From Labyrinthula sp. Ha (taxonomy: Eukaryota; Sar; Bigyra; Labyrinthulida; Labyrinthulaceae): 64,000 nt of DNA. Below the pieces are notes generated by a model. The model was not told the DNA's origin. It did no database searches and saw only the letters and a list, made by a program, of their open reading frames with translations. This document shows, piece by piece, positions 53,961 to 64,000 of this stretch. The DNA lies in contig JAALGZ010000022.1 of assembly GCA_015227615.1 (NCBI GenBank), positions 434,001 to 498,000 on the forward strand. The letters run 5' to 3'. The translations under genes and the position numbers were made by a program. Every line of letters begins with the position of its first letter. The stretch's first letter is position 1.

Positions 53961-54810
53961 CCTAAAATGAGAAAAAAACGGATAAGAATTAACAAATAAA
54001 ATCTTGCGAAGAAAAATTAATTAATCTGAGTTTTAAAGCCGAATTTTCTTGAAAAGAAAAAAAGTAACCAAGAAAAAATGGTTTTTTTAATATTTTTGGA
54101 CATTTGACAGGGAGAAAAGTAAGGTCGTAAACAAAACCCATTGCGAGATTATACCAGCAAAACGAAAGAATACAAAAAAAAATAAGAATAGATATATATA
54201 CATTGATATAAGTATTCTTGTGTAACTTCTAATAGTCCTTGAAATAGGAGTTGTTTGATAAGTTGAATAATTGGATTTTTCATCGACATATTAAGAAATC
54301 AGGTTTTCTTACTCCAGAGTTTTTCACAAAACATGATTTTTTTGGTTAAATTATATTTTGGGAAATTAAGAATTTTAAAAGTAGAACAAAACTTCGAACA
54401 CAAACACAGAAAAATCTAAACAAAGAAAACAAAGAAAAAAAACAAAAGTGACTTAGATGGTAGTTTGACCCTGCAGAGTTGTATTTGAGTTTATCAAATG
54501 GTGGAGACAACAAATAAGTATGTTGCAGCACGAATTAATGTGTCTAAGAATAGTTATCACTACTTTTCGAAGGCTGCCGTAGAAAAATTTTGGTTCAGAC
54601 AGTACAAAAGTACAAAGATATAGAATTAGATATGTAATTAACAAAAAATGGCTTTTGTAGTTATAGTTAAATCGTGTGAGATATCTAAAGCCTACATTTT
54701 ATTTATAAATAGCACAAGATACCTTACAAAGGAGTTAAAATTGATAGAAATATAAAAACATGTATTTCAGAGCTCACTTATGATAAAATTAAATTTATTT
54801 TCCAATTTAA
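53961..54810. other. AT-rich stretch, no gene seen
   Basis: Possibly the 5' part of the pseudokinase gene at its left edge (donor-like and acceptor-like sequences near 53957-53990 on the minus strand). Otherwise nothing recognisable. Confidence 0.45.
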
Positions 54811-56422
54811 AAACTGAATAGAGCCAAGAACGACGCAGTATTGGATCTTTCAATAGGACTCCTTGAAATCTTATTTGTCATAGAAATGATTGAAACAGAG
54901 AGGAAGAAGGGTAAAGGTATGAAATATGATGCAGGGAATGCAAGTATGGAATCTTATGCAATTGTAAGAAATGATTTGGGCCAGAAACTGAGCATTTAAG
55001 CTTTACTTTCACAATAATACAAATGATCGAGCACAATTAAATGGTTTAACCATTCAAAAAACTATTCAGAAACATCTTTCTGACATCAATTCCGACTATG
55101 GTCAAATAGATAAAATACACTAAATTTGTGTTATATGATGATTATTAAACTTCTTTTAGTTGTATATTACCTTTTGATTACTATTTTTCATAGATTTTTA
55201 TGTAGACTGAGAACACTCCAGATGTTGTCAAGAGCCTCAGAGCACTTAGCTAACTAAATACAGAACTAACCATGAGCGATGGATCAAAAACCTTAGCCAG
55301 ATTGAATAATGGATTAAACTTCATGTATCCGAAGTGTATTAATCATTTTCTAACATCTCTTCGTTTTCTTTGCAAATCGTTATCTAGCACGAATATATAT
55401 CTTTTTTTGCAGAAAAGTACATAAAGTGAAACGAAAAGGTTTTGTAGATGCCCCAAGTTTGATTCCTCTTATTGAAGATATCTTAACGAACTTTCCCAAC
55501 TAAATCCAGCTAGGTTTGAAAAAAGTGAAAAAAAATATTCTGTACTGAAAGGTTAGTCACAAGAGATTAACCTTTTAAACTTGACTATTCAACGAGTACA
55601 ATCTATGCACAGTAAGTCTAAAGTTAAAGTAAACTTGAAGTTTTAAAGAAAAATTGGACTATGGATTAAGTGATATCATATCATGATGATCTTGTTTGGA
55701 AGAAATGGCTAATAACCCCGCCCAAAATGAAAAAGTCAATTCCTCAAGATGTAGTCATATTTAAATAGACACATTAATAAATTCAAGTTCAAAATTCTGA
55801 AGTTTACAATTTTCATATTCAAGTATGCATATCTGAAACTGAATTTGAAAGTGTTTACTAGAGAGTTAGAACAACGTACATCGCAAAGTTTTGTTAAGAG
55901 AATCTAGTTATTGTTTCTGCGTCTTCATACCCTGATTGGACAAACATGCATCTTTCTAGCAAACCCCTTTGTCGTGCCTTTAAAAAGATTCGGTAATCCA
56001 TAATTGAGAAAAGAGTGCCCGCTGAAAGATGGAAATATCAGAACCCTCCTTCATATGACAAAGATTTAAGAAATCTTAGTAAACTTATTATATTAGTGTC
56101 TGACACAATAGAGTTGGAAGTTGATGTTCTTAAGTTAACAAACTTGAAAGCCTCAAATGAATCTACAAACAAATATTTAAACCTCATGTCGAGATACAAG
56201 TTACTTCGCAATAAGATTTCTCATTTCGATGAAGGATAGAAAATAAAATCTTGTGTAGTCAATATGATGTGAAGCTCTTTTGGACAATACCTAGATGGTT
56301 TTTTTGAAGAAATTTCTGATCATAAACAAAATCCTTTGCGAGAAACAGCATTGAGTAAAGAACCACTTATTAGAAAAATGTTTAAGCTCAATAGAATTAC
56401 TGCGGCTGAGGCGATTTCTTGA
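54811..56422 (+). pseudogene. Chain of coding-like pieces, probably a dead host gene
   Basis: Successive + strand pieces have protein-like composition: 54811-54999 (DLSIGLLEILFVIEMIETER), about 54990-55122 (NDRAQLNGLTIQKTIQKHL), about 55421-55507 (VDAPSLIPLIEDIL), about 55905-55994 (SASSYPDWTNMHLSSKPLC), 55999-56239 (RWKYQNPPSYDKDLRNL...) and about 56280-56422 (QYLDGFFEEISDHKQNPL...FKLNRITAAEAIS then TGA). The last two are in one frame but separated by in-frame stops with no GT donor before the first stop, which argues against a live gene. The others are in different frames with no clean tiny-intron joints. No family is recognised. The whole is richer in A and G on the + strand than its surroundings. 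Confidence 0.4.
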
Positions 56423-59400
56423 CATCTACAATTAAGTTCATAATCTTTATCAACATTATTTTTTTATACTTTATGCATTCTATTCTTGAAAAAATATATA
56501 TTGAACAGAATTTCCTATTCTTGATATAATATCCTTGATTTGAAGCTATCGAATTAAGGGCTCGGGTCTTATCCTTCGACCCCTTCTTTGTCTATATGTC
56601 AAGATTGGAAGTCATAAATAATCTCGCAGTTTAATAATTAAAATGAATGTTAAATCCTGAACACATATTCTTGAGTTAAGATTTGAAATTCGAACATTTT
56701 ATTTGAATTGAATGTATAGCTTTCACTGATATCAATATATATTGTATACCAACCTGTGGTCGTATCGCTTATAACTAATACCATTCAATAAAATCAGAAG
56801 CCCTTATCCAATCACATACCTAAGGAAACTATAAAACATCTCCTGCTCTCAAGTGAGTGATTAAAACAATTCCTGATAAGTTACGCACTATATTTTGTGT
56901 TTTCATTATCTTTTTTTCATTTAAAAATCCAGGCACATTTACAAATTTCAAGTAATATATAAATATCATTGCATTATATTTTACAAAAATTACTAAAAAC
57001 ATTCCAATAATTAACCCTATGGTTATCCTTAAACAAGAATACCTTTATCTTAAACATGTATATTACACTACTAAAATTCTTAGTATTAAATTTTCGATAT
57101 TTCCAGTTTATAATTTGCTTAAGATCCTTGTTGAATGGTGTTTTCAAGACTAATATACCTCTAGAGCTAACAAACAAATGAACTTTTCTCTTATTGAGGT
57201 TTATCTCAGTCGTATACCATTCTCCTTAATTTAACTATTTTTTACCCAGGTAGTTAAGTTAGAGCTTAAATAGACTTAAATTTTACTATTTTAATTTTTT
57301 CTTAGCCTATGGTAAACATTATATATAAATCTACTTATATAAGAGTAATCATATCACGAATAATTTACTTTGTGTGTTTTTACCTTAAGTCGGTCTTCAT
57401 ATCATAATAAGACTGTTTTTTCTTGATTTTGAGCTTTAGAAATTCCATTAAGAATTTGAGAATGAAGGGTAAAAATGGTGGTGTGAAACGCTCCGGAGTA
57501 AAAAAGTCTTTTAGAAATACTTTTATTAAACAAAAAGTGTATTAATGACATGTCATTATATACGAATAGGCGATGTTCAAAGTGACATTTCAGTACCTGA
57601 ATAAAATTATAATTTTTTGCATGGGATATCCTTTCCAATAGCAAAACTTTAGAAGGTACATTCTCTGACCAAATGTATATAAATTTATGTAGTAATAGTC
57701 AGAAAATTAATTGTGAAGTGTAAAATAAGAAATCAATCTATGCAAAATAACAGCTTTGATAAAAATAGAAATTCATATCGGTACACAAATACAAGGAATA
57801 ATTAAGTGGAGACCAGCTAAGTTGATTTACATTAGACAAAGTCACTGAAAATTTTAAGAAATGAACTGCAGTTTTTTTGTAAATAAATGAAAGTTCACGT
57901 CTTGCTTTAGCAAAAAAAAGGGGTAACAATAGGCCAAAATATAAAGGATAAATAGTAGGAGGTATACAGCTTATTTGTGCTGTAAAATATACATGTGCCT
58001 AGAAATCAAATACTTGTTGGATATTAAGTTCCGGTAATATTTTCTGGTAGAAAATATAGAAAATAGTTGCCACCTCGCTTGGAACAACGCTTTTGAGAAA
58101 GGTAGATTATTGATATTAATAACGAGGAACTTAACTTGTTAATTAATTTTATATTATTTTAAACATAATGTAGTATTTTGCTAAGAATAATTGTCGTAAT
58201 TTTAATTTTGTATTATCAGAGAAAAAGTCTTATTATATTTGATATGAGAATGTTAAAGATGAATGAAATAACAAAGAAAAGGGAAGATTAAATTGTATAT
58301 GAAATATAAATTTAAAAGCTCAGTTTTTGTGGAAACTTAATGCAGTAAGAAAGTGTTGGCAGAACTACGATATTGCAGCAATCTTTTTAAGAGAAAATTT
58401 ATGTCAAAATTAAGAAAAGTACATATCGTTTAACTAGTTTTCTAAGTCACACAATGTCCCTAGTAAGTAACTGTGGACTACATGTAATGTTGAGACCATA
58501 GGTTTTGTAGGAATAAATGGCTTTCAGCATATTCCTGTGGAAATATAAAACTGATTTTAACTATTCGTTGTTTTTGAATAATCTGAGATGTTACGCTCCA
58601 TAGTCATAATAAATGATTTTATTGTTTAGTTTTAGTCTCTAAGTTCTTTTTACAAATATTGCAATGGGCAGTTATTTGGTATTTAAACAAATACTGTTTT
58701 ACCTAATGGTGTGGTTTGATGTAACTATTATTTCAACTCAGAAGACAGTTGATGGAAAAGATAGAATATTGGCACTAACTAAAGGTGTTAAAAACAAATG
58801 TGTTAAACCATTTATTACTTATATACCCTTTGCTTGATTTTTTATATCACTAAGATTCCAAATTTAATATTGCAACTAATAAATCTCAAAGCATTTGAAA
58901 ATGCGGTTTCAAATAACATTGGGGGTGGAGAACTAGCTTAATATATCCACAGAATATGATTTAAAATCTAGTCACGGATTCTCAAGAAATGCATGTAAAG
59001 AGTATTTTTAGAGCTAAATGGAAATACATCTCGACCAAGTCCTAACATAGATTTATTAAGTTTTCATGCTATTGATCATATGGTTAGATATTTTTCTTTC
59101 CGCTGAAATCTTGTGAACTAGGAAATTGCTTCAACTCTGAACTTTTGTACAAAAAGCAAGAAAACAATAACAAAATTATATGATAAATAGCGATGAAAGT
59201 TCGGATAAGTTAATTGAGCTCATGCGAAATCTCAAAAAAAATTAAAATGGGTATATATATATATACCAAGGATAGAAGATGAAAATATCACAGAGCATTT
59301 AGATGTATTTGACCAAGAGAATGTCAACACTTTGCTTTCTAAAAAGCAAGATCGCTACACAGCTAAGGTAGATACATCGGTTTCAGAATACTAAATAAAC

Positions 59401-62400
59401 TTTTTCATGCCCTTAACACATATAAAATATACTTTAGAAAAAGTTAAAAAATTTGTAAGATATTTACATGGTTCATAATAATAACTAAAGTTACATATGC
59501 CTGGTTTAATTGTGAGTTTTGGGTAGAAATTATCAATGGGTAATGGGTCGCGATAGCCAATACAAAACTAGCAGAAAATTTTTCTTGGTATTTAATAATC
59601 TTCGGTAATTGAGCTTAATCTTTTCTCAAATATGGAATGGTTAGTAAAATGACTCAATATTATACAAAATACATCATTGTATCTACCAATGGCTGCTCTG
59701 GTATCACGACAATTGAAATATTATTCAATTGGTTTTATATTTACTTAAATATTCTTATTCTCATGAGAATACATGCTTTATTTTATAAAGCTAAATAGAT
59801 TAGTAACAAGAATTTTTCAAGATATATCAAATTGATTTGCAATCTTCTGGGAATGTAAGCCTTTGTTTAGAAAGAGAACAATTCGTGTGCACCAGATATA
59901 TTATTTTCAACAGATTTTTTTGATATTATAACTGTTTTGACGTAGTTTTATATCCATTGGGAGTTATTAACTTTCTATAGAACGAAGGTACGTCGAAAAA
60001 TATAATGTCGACAACTATCACATATATGGTTTAATGTGAAGTTAACACTCTTGGATGCTACATACACCATGTTTCATTTACTTAATTTTCAGTCGTTCAA
60101 GGAATAACCCAGCAAAGTTTCAAGGAATAAAAACAATAAGAGACCTATAAACGAAGCTCACGTATTTTACCCGTATATGAATCTTATCCCAGATATTATG
60201 GAACATTGACCTTTATGAACCAGCAGTTTCATTCGATGGATAACCGCCTCCAACCATTGTGTGGGATAATATTCCCCATATTTTAATTAAATTTTAAACA
60301 GAATTTAGATTATTTATGGGCCATTTAAATAATATTTTAAAAATTGGCACTGGAATAATGCTTTTAAGATATGAAAATCTGACCACAGTGCTATAATAAT
60401 TGATGTGTTCAATTATTTGGGTGTGAATGCTGTCTAGATTATATTGGGAGAATAGATGGCATTAATGAAAACATAATGAATAACAATATATATGAAAAAG
60501 AGAGAAACACTTGGAATATTTATAAGAAAGCTCTTGATTAACATGAGCTACCATAATTTCGAATCCTCGAAATCGTGAAGAATCGAATATATGCGCTCTT
60601 AACGTGCAAAAGAAGAAGAAAATACCATGAATCGGAACTCTCTACAGCAAGATTTTATTAGGATTATGAAGATATGGAATAAATTAAGAAGTAATACAAA
60701 AATACCGAAGGGTGCTCTTCAAGCCCGATTTGAACTAAATGTCACTTCTCAATGATATGGATCAACAATCTCAAGCAAGAAGATATTCTAAGTTGACCTC
60801 AAAAATGGGAGTATTTACCTGATGAGAAAAGTATGAACTAGTAAAAAAAAAGATAAAATTTTGGCCGCGAAAGTCCCTTAAAGGGAACGAGTGAGGCCAT
60901 AGATGCTCTGATACTCGGACAAGAGTAAATATAATTCCATAGAGCAAAGCTATTAGAACAATTGTGGCTGCTGCATCAGAAAGTAACTGAATGGGATCGA
61001 TACCTTTATAAATCACACATTATTTCCCTAAGAGTGACTGCAAATGTAGAAAGTAATAATAAACACTGCATTAAGGTCAATTGCTAAAATTTGTCAACGA
61101 ACTTTGTCTAAAAAATACAAGGGAACTTATTAAATACCAGGGAATCTCGGTGAACATCACGACCACATTTTTCAAGCTGATAAAAGATAAAAGATGGAAC
61201 AATATACAAATCTAAATATTTCAGATATATCTAGGATAAATATGAGGTTAGACCAGGGTATGTGCGCTAAAACTTGAATGTAATATGGAAATAATAAATT
61301 GATATCTGCCATATAGTTGGAGAATTGAGCACTGAAAGCTAGTATACATTAGTGGAATCAGCCATCACGAATGAGAATCCTATAAATTAAATAGTAATCA
61401 AGGAATCCAAAACCATCAGGTGAAAAAAAAACATTCAATGAAATTGTATAAAAACTGCTTGAACTTTTATAAAGATTTAATTGTTATTTGTATAGAGCTT
61501 CTTTGTCAAAAGAGAAACTAGAGTAGAAGAACGAAGGTATTCTGTATAATTGGGCGTTATACTCGTATCTATATAATGGTGCCTCCAAATCTCCATAAAA
61601 ATATAGGGCAGCAATGATAGTTAATGGTTATTTCAAAGTAATAATTAAGCAAATCATGACAAGATAAATTGAAATAATGTAAACACTAACCAAATACTAA
61701 CTCCGTTTTTTCCTAAATAATATATTGTTCAAAAGGTTGAAAACTCTATCTGATAATGAAGAAAAAAGAAATTTTCAAGAAAGGCTGCAAGAAACTATTA
61801 CCCTTTTGCCTCACCCATTCCTTTAGCTTTGTTTCATCATGATCTATCAATATATTTCTACACCAACACATGATCTTGGATAGCTTCTGCAATAGAAGAA
61901 CATATCTGTACTAACTAAAGAAATCCATAAGAGCTATATGGCAGAATCTGTCTAAGAAAATCGGTGTAAGTGGAAGTTTAATGTAAACTGGAACTCTCTT
62001 GTTAATTCTAGTTATTTTGATCCAAAAGGTATTAATGAATACAGAAGCTGAAAATAGCTCTAGAAAAATCTTACTCAAATGAAAAAAAATCAAGTAATAT
62101 CCTTTACAGATGACCCAGTAGCTTTCATTTAAAACAGTGTGGCAACTAAAGGACTCAATGCTTCATCCCCTTAAAATAAGAACCGTCAGTGAACTAAAAC
62201 TAAGTTTATAGAGAAGCAAAGTTATTCGAGCAAGAATTTGCAGATAATTAAGAAGGGAAATGCTTGAAACATAGCTTAGGAGTTGCAACACAGTATTTTC
62301 TGTGAAACTTGTCAAGTGTATTCGCATATGGGTATTTTGTTCAGCTATCCTAGAAGGTCAATATACTGCCACAGGTTAATGATTTGATCAGAGAACAGTA

Positions 62401-64000
62401 CATTGGCTCAGATCAATTCTCGAAAAAATAGTTCAACTTACCAGAAGTAAAAAATAACACTTATTAATCTTTGAAGAACAGATAATTAATGTCACATAGG
62501 AGAAATTCTCTCTGGTAGTAATCACCACATGAGACATCGATAAGGGAATTAAATTCATGATAATGGTAAATTCGGTGCCACCTCCCCTATAATTAAACTA
62601 CGATGATCTGATTCTCTAAAAATAGAGATTATTTCGTAGAAAAATCTCTTCATGTACTGGTATCAACTTTATGTAGCTTTGAAAAGTGGACGTTACTCTC
62701 ATACGTAGATAAGCAGGTAACCATCTTTTCAAGAGAAATGAAGAGGTGTCTTGATAGTAGTAAAGAAGTTAGTATTTTACTGGGAAAGGGTTTTAAATTT
62801 TATTGGTAAAACCCAAAGACAAAATCCAAATTAGGGGAAACTACAGACTCTTATTAAGCCAACATAAACAGTACAAAATTGATCCTCATATATTTCAAAG
62901 GCAATAATAATGTCACTTGAATATTACCCGAAAAAGTGTTCATACACATAAACGCAACATAATATATGGAAGAAAATGAAGCCAATTCAGCTAGAAATAT
63001 AAGGAATACAAGGGAAGACCACCGATCTTTCCATTTTAAACAAACAGCCATGGTCTCCAACCTGAATATGATCAGCACTACAACATTGCAGTTAACGTTA
63101 ATATGAAGAAGTCTTCTCTGCTATATGTATCTAGCAACAATAAGCCACTATCACTGAAAAATAAAACAGGTCAAATATTTTTTGTTTAGATTTTGAAATC
63201 CTACATGTATGGAATAGAGATATACTTTGTACTAGTTCGGCATCTTTTCGTTAATTATCAGTTTATAATACTTTCGACGCATAAATGCTACATGAATAGT
63301 ACTAACTTAGAATGCAGTTGACCATACGAGATAATGTAACTAGAAAACTCATGGGTTATCAACATAAAAATGGAAGATTGATTCATGTAAGAAATAAATA
63401 GGCGCAAATTAAGAGCATGACAGAAATTTTCATAACATATCCTTGGATCTTAGCACTTAGGAAGTTACCTCAAAAAGATATGTATATTTGTAGGAACTTG
63501 CCTTAAGTTATCAATTAAAGAATCCCCCACCTAAAATTTAAAAAATAGAAGAACAGAGCTAAACATCTTGTAATATTTTGATTAGGGTCCTGGGAAACGA
63601 CAATATCATCGACTAGAAGTGTTTTTCTTGCTTTGTTCTAAAGTATTCTTGGATTTGTTTTTCGTAGATGAATTCAAATTAAGAATCACTAAGATGAACT
63701 ATTGTACCTAGTAAAAATATTAAAAGATAGGTGACATATTTTTTAGTTATTTCAGCTTCCGCACTTTTTTAATTCAAATTCTTTCTATGCGACCACTGTG
63801 CCTTTGAGTGTTTCTTAAGTTATTTAATGATATTAATTGATCCAAAGAGTCCGGGGTCTGCTTGTGGAAAGTTTAAACTTCCAAAAAGTTTGAAGATTAA
63901 CGATAAACCAATTTTTCAATATAAAGGGAGGCGAAACTAAAGTTATTAGCCAAGCTGCAATATTTGCTCTAGTACCACCATACTAACGTTAACTAACAAT
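56423..64000. other. 7.6-kb gene-poor right end
   Basis: AT-rich. A few coding-like scraps: about 59270-59394 on + (EDENITEHLDVFDQENVNTL), 60771-61016 on - with a hydrophobic segment (AAATIVLIALLYGIIFTLV) but no ATG. A perfect AT palindrome GGTATATATATATATACC lies near 59250. No gene, RNA or mobile element could be supported. Confidence 0.5.

Noticed and set aside
60541-60620. tRNA B-box-like TTCGAATCC near 60555
   Set aside because: No A box and no cloverleaf arms could be drawn around it.
60771-61016. 81-codon minus frame with a membrane-like segment
   Set aside because: No ATG, no family recognised, and it stands alone in a gene-poor stretch.
1-64000. Ciliate-type genetic code, suggested by the tiny introns
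   Set aside because: The long genes (1736, 1498, 836 and 658 codons) contain no in-frame TAA, TAG or TGA, and end at these codons, so the standard code fits.
1-64000. CRISPR arrays, bacterial operons or ribosomal RNA
   Set aside because: None seen. The only short tandem array (21541-21712) lacks spacers, and the gene structures are eukaryotic.

Overview
The window is AT-rich nuclear DNA from a eukaryote, most likely a protist with compact genes. The evidence is an arginyl-tRNA synthetase of eukaryotic type, GT-AG introns, Ty1/copia retrotransposons, a LINE family and the standard stop codons. The genes I could resolve carry spliceosomal introns of only 27-31 nt (36682-36709, 41280-41310, 46642-46670, 53216-53242, 53346-53375, probably 53776-53804), plus one of 138 nt. 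I cannot name the species. A parasitic or otherwise reduced protist is a guess from the tiny introns, the small gaps between genes and the candidate secreted-protein family.

Left part (1-32.5 kb) is repeat-rich. Three copies of one LINE family lie at 1-2560 (+), 21954-24360 (-) and 24363-25605 (+). A segment of about 6.8 kb is present twice: copy A (about 5650-20515) is swollen by two Ty1/copia insertions, copy B (about 25670-32495) is uninterrupted. Each copy carries an intact 195-residue candidate secreted protein gene (6205-6792, 26228-26815) and, in opposite orientation, a broken relative of the same family (11621-12223, 28476-29077). Identity between the copies is a mosaic: long blocks are perfect, while the coding parts have diverged mainly at amino-acid-changing positions. 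The copia element at 7273-10430 is broken; the one at 14789-19655 looks whole, with two identical 138-bp LTRs. Both have 5-bp target duplications, the same primer-binding-site-like 9-mer and unusual AGT...ACT LTR ends.

Middle part (32.9-53.9 kb) is the gene-rich host region. In order: a histidine-phosphatase-superfamily protein (+), a domesticated hAT transposase-like BED-finger protein (+), a membrane fatty-acid hydroxylase/sterol-desaturase (-), an empty 4 kb, arginyl-tRNA synthetase with an N-terminal GST-like domain (+), an empty 2.3 kb, a membrane-anchored biotin-protein-ligase-N-type amidotransferase-like protein (+), a very large IQ-motif protein (-), and an AGC-type pseudokinase (-) immediately upstream of it. 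Gaps are tiny: stop codons 2 nt apart at 47653/47656 and 19 nt apart at 36061/36081. The pseudokinase and IQ reading frames overlap on the same strand, and a 29-nt GT...TAG segment at the junction would fuse them in frame, so they may be one gene.

Right part (54-64 kb) has no gene I can defend. A chain of coding-like pieces with stops at 54811-56422 looks like a dead gene, and the rest is AT-rich sequence with scattered short open frames.

Most exciting candidates: the pseudokinase-IQ-beta-repeat protein, the fast-diverging duplicated secreted family with frozen flanks, and the consistent tiny-intron class.
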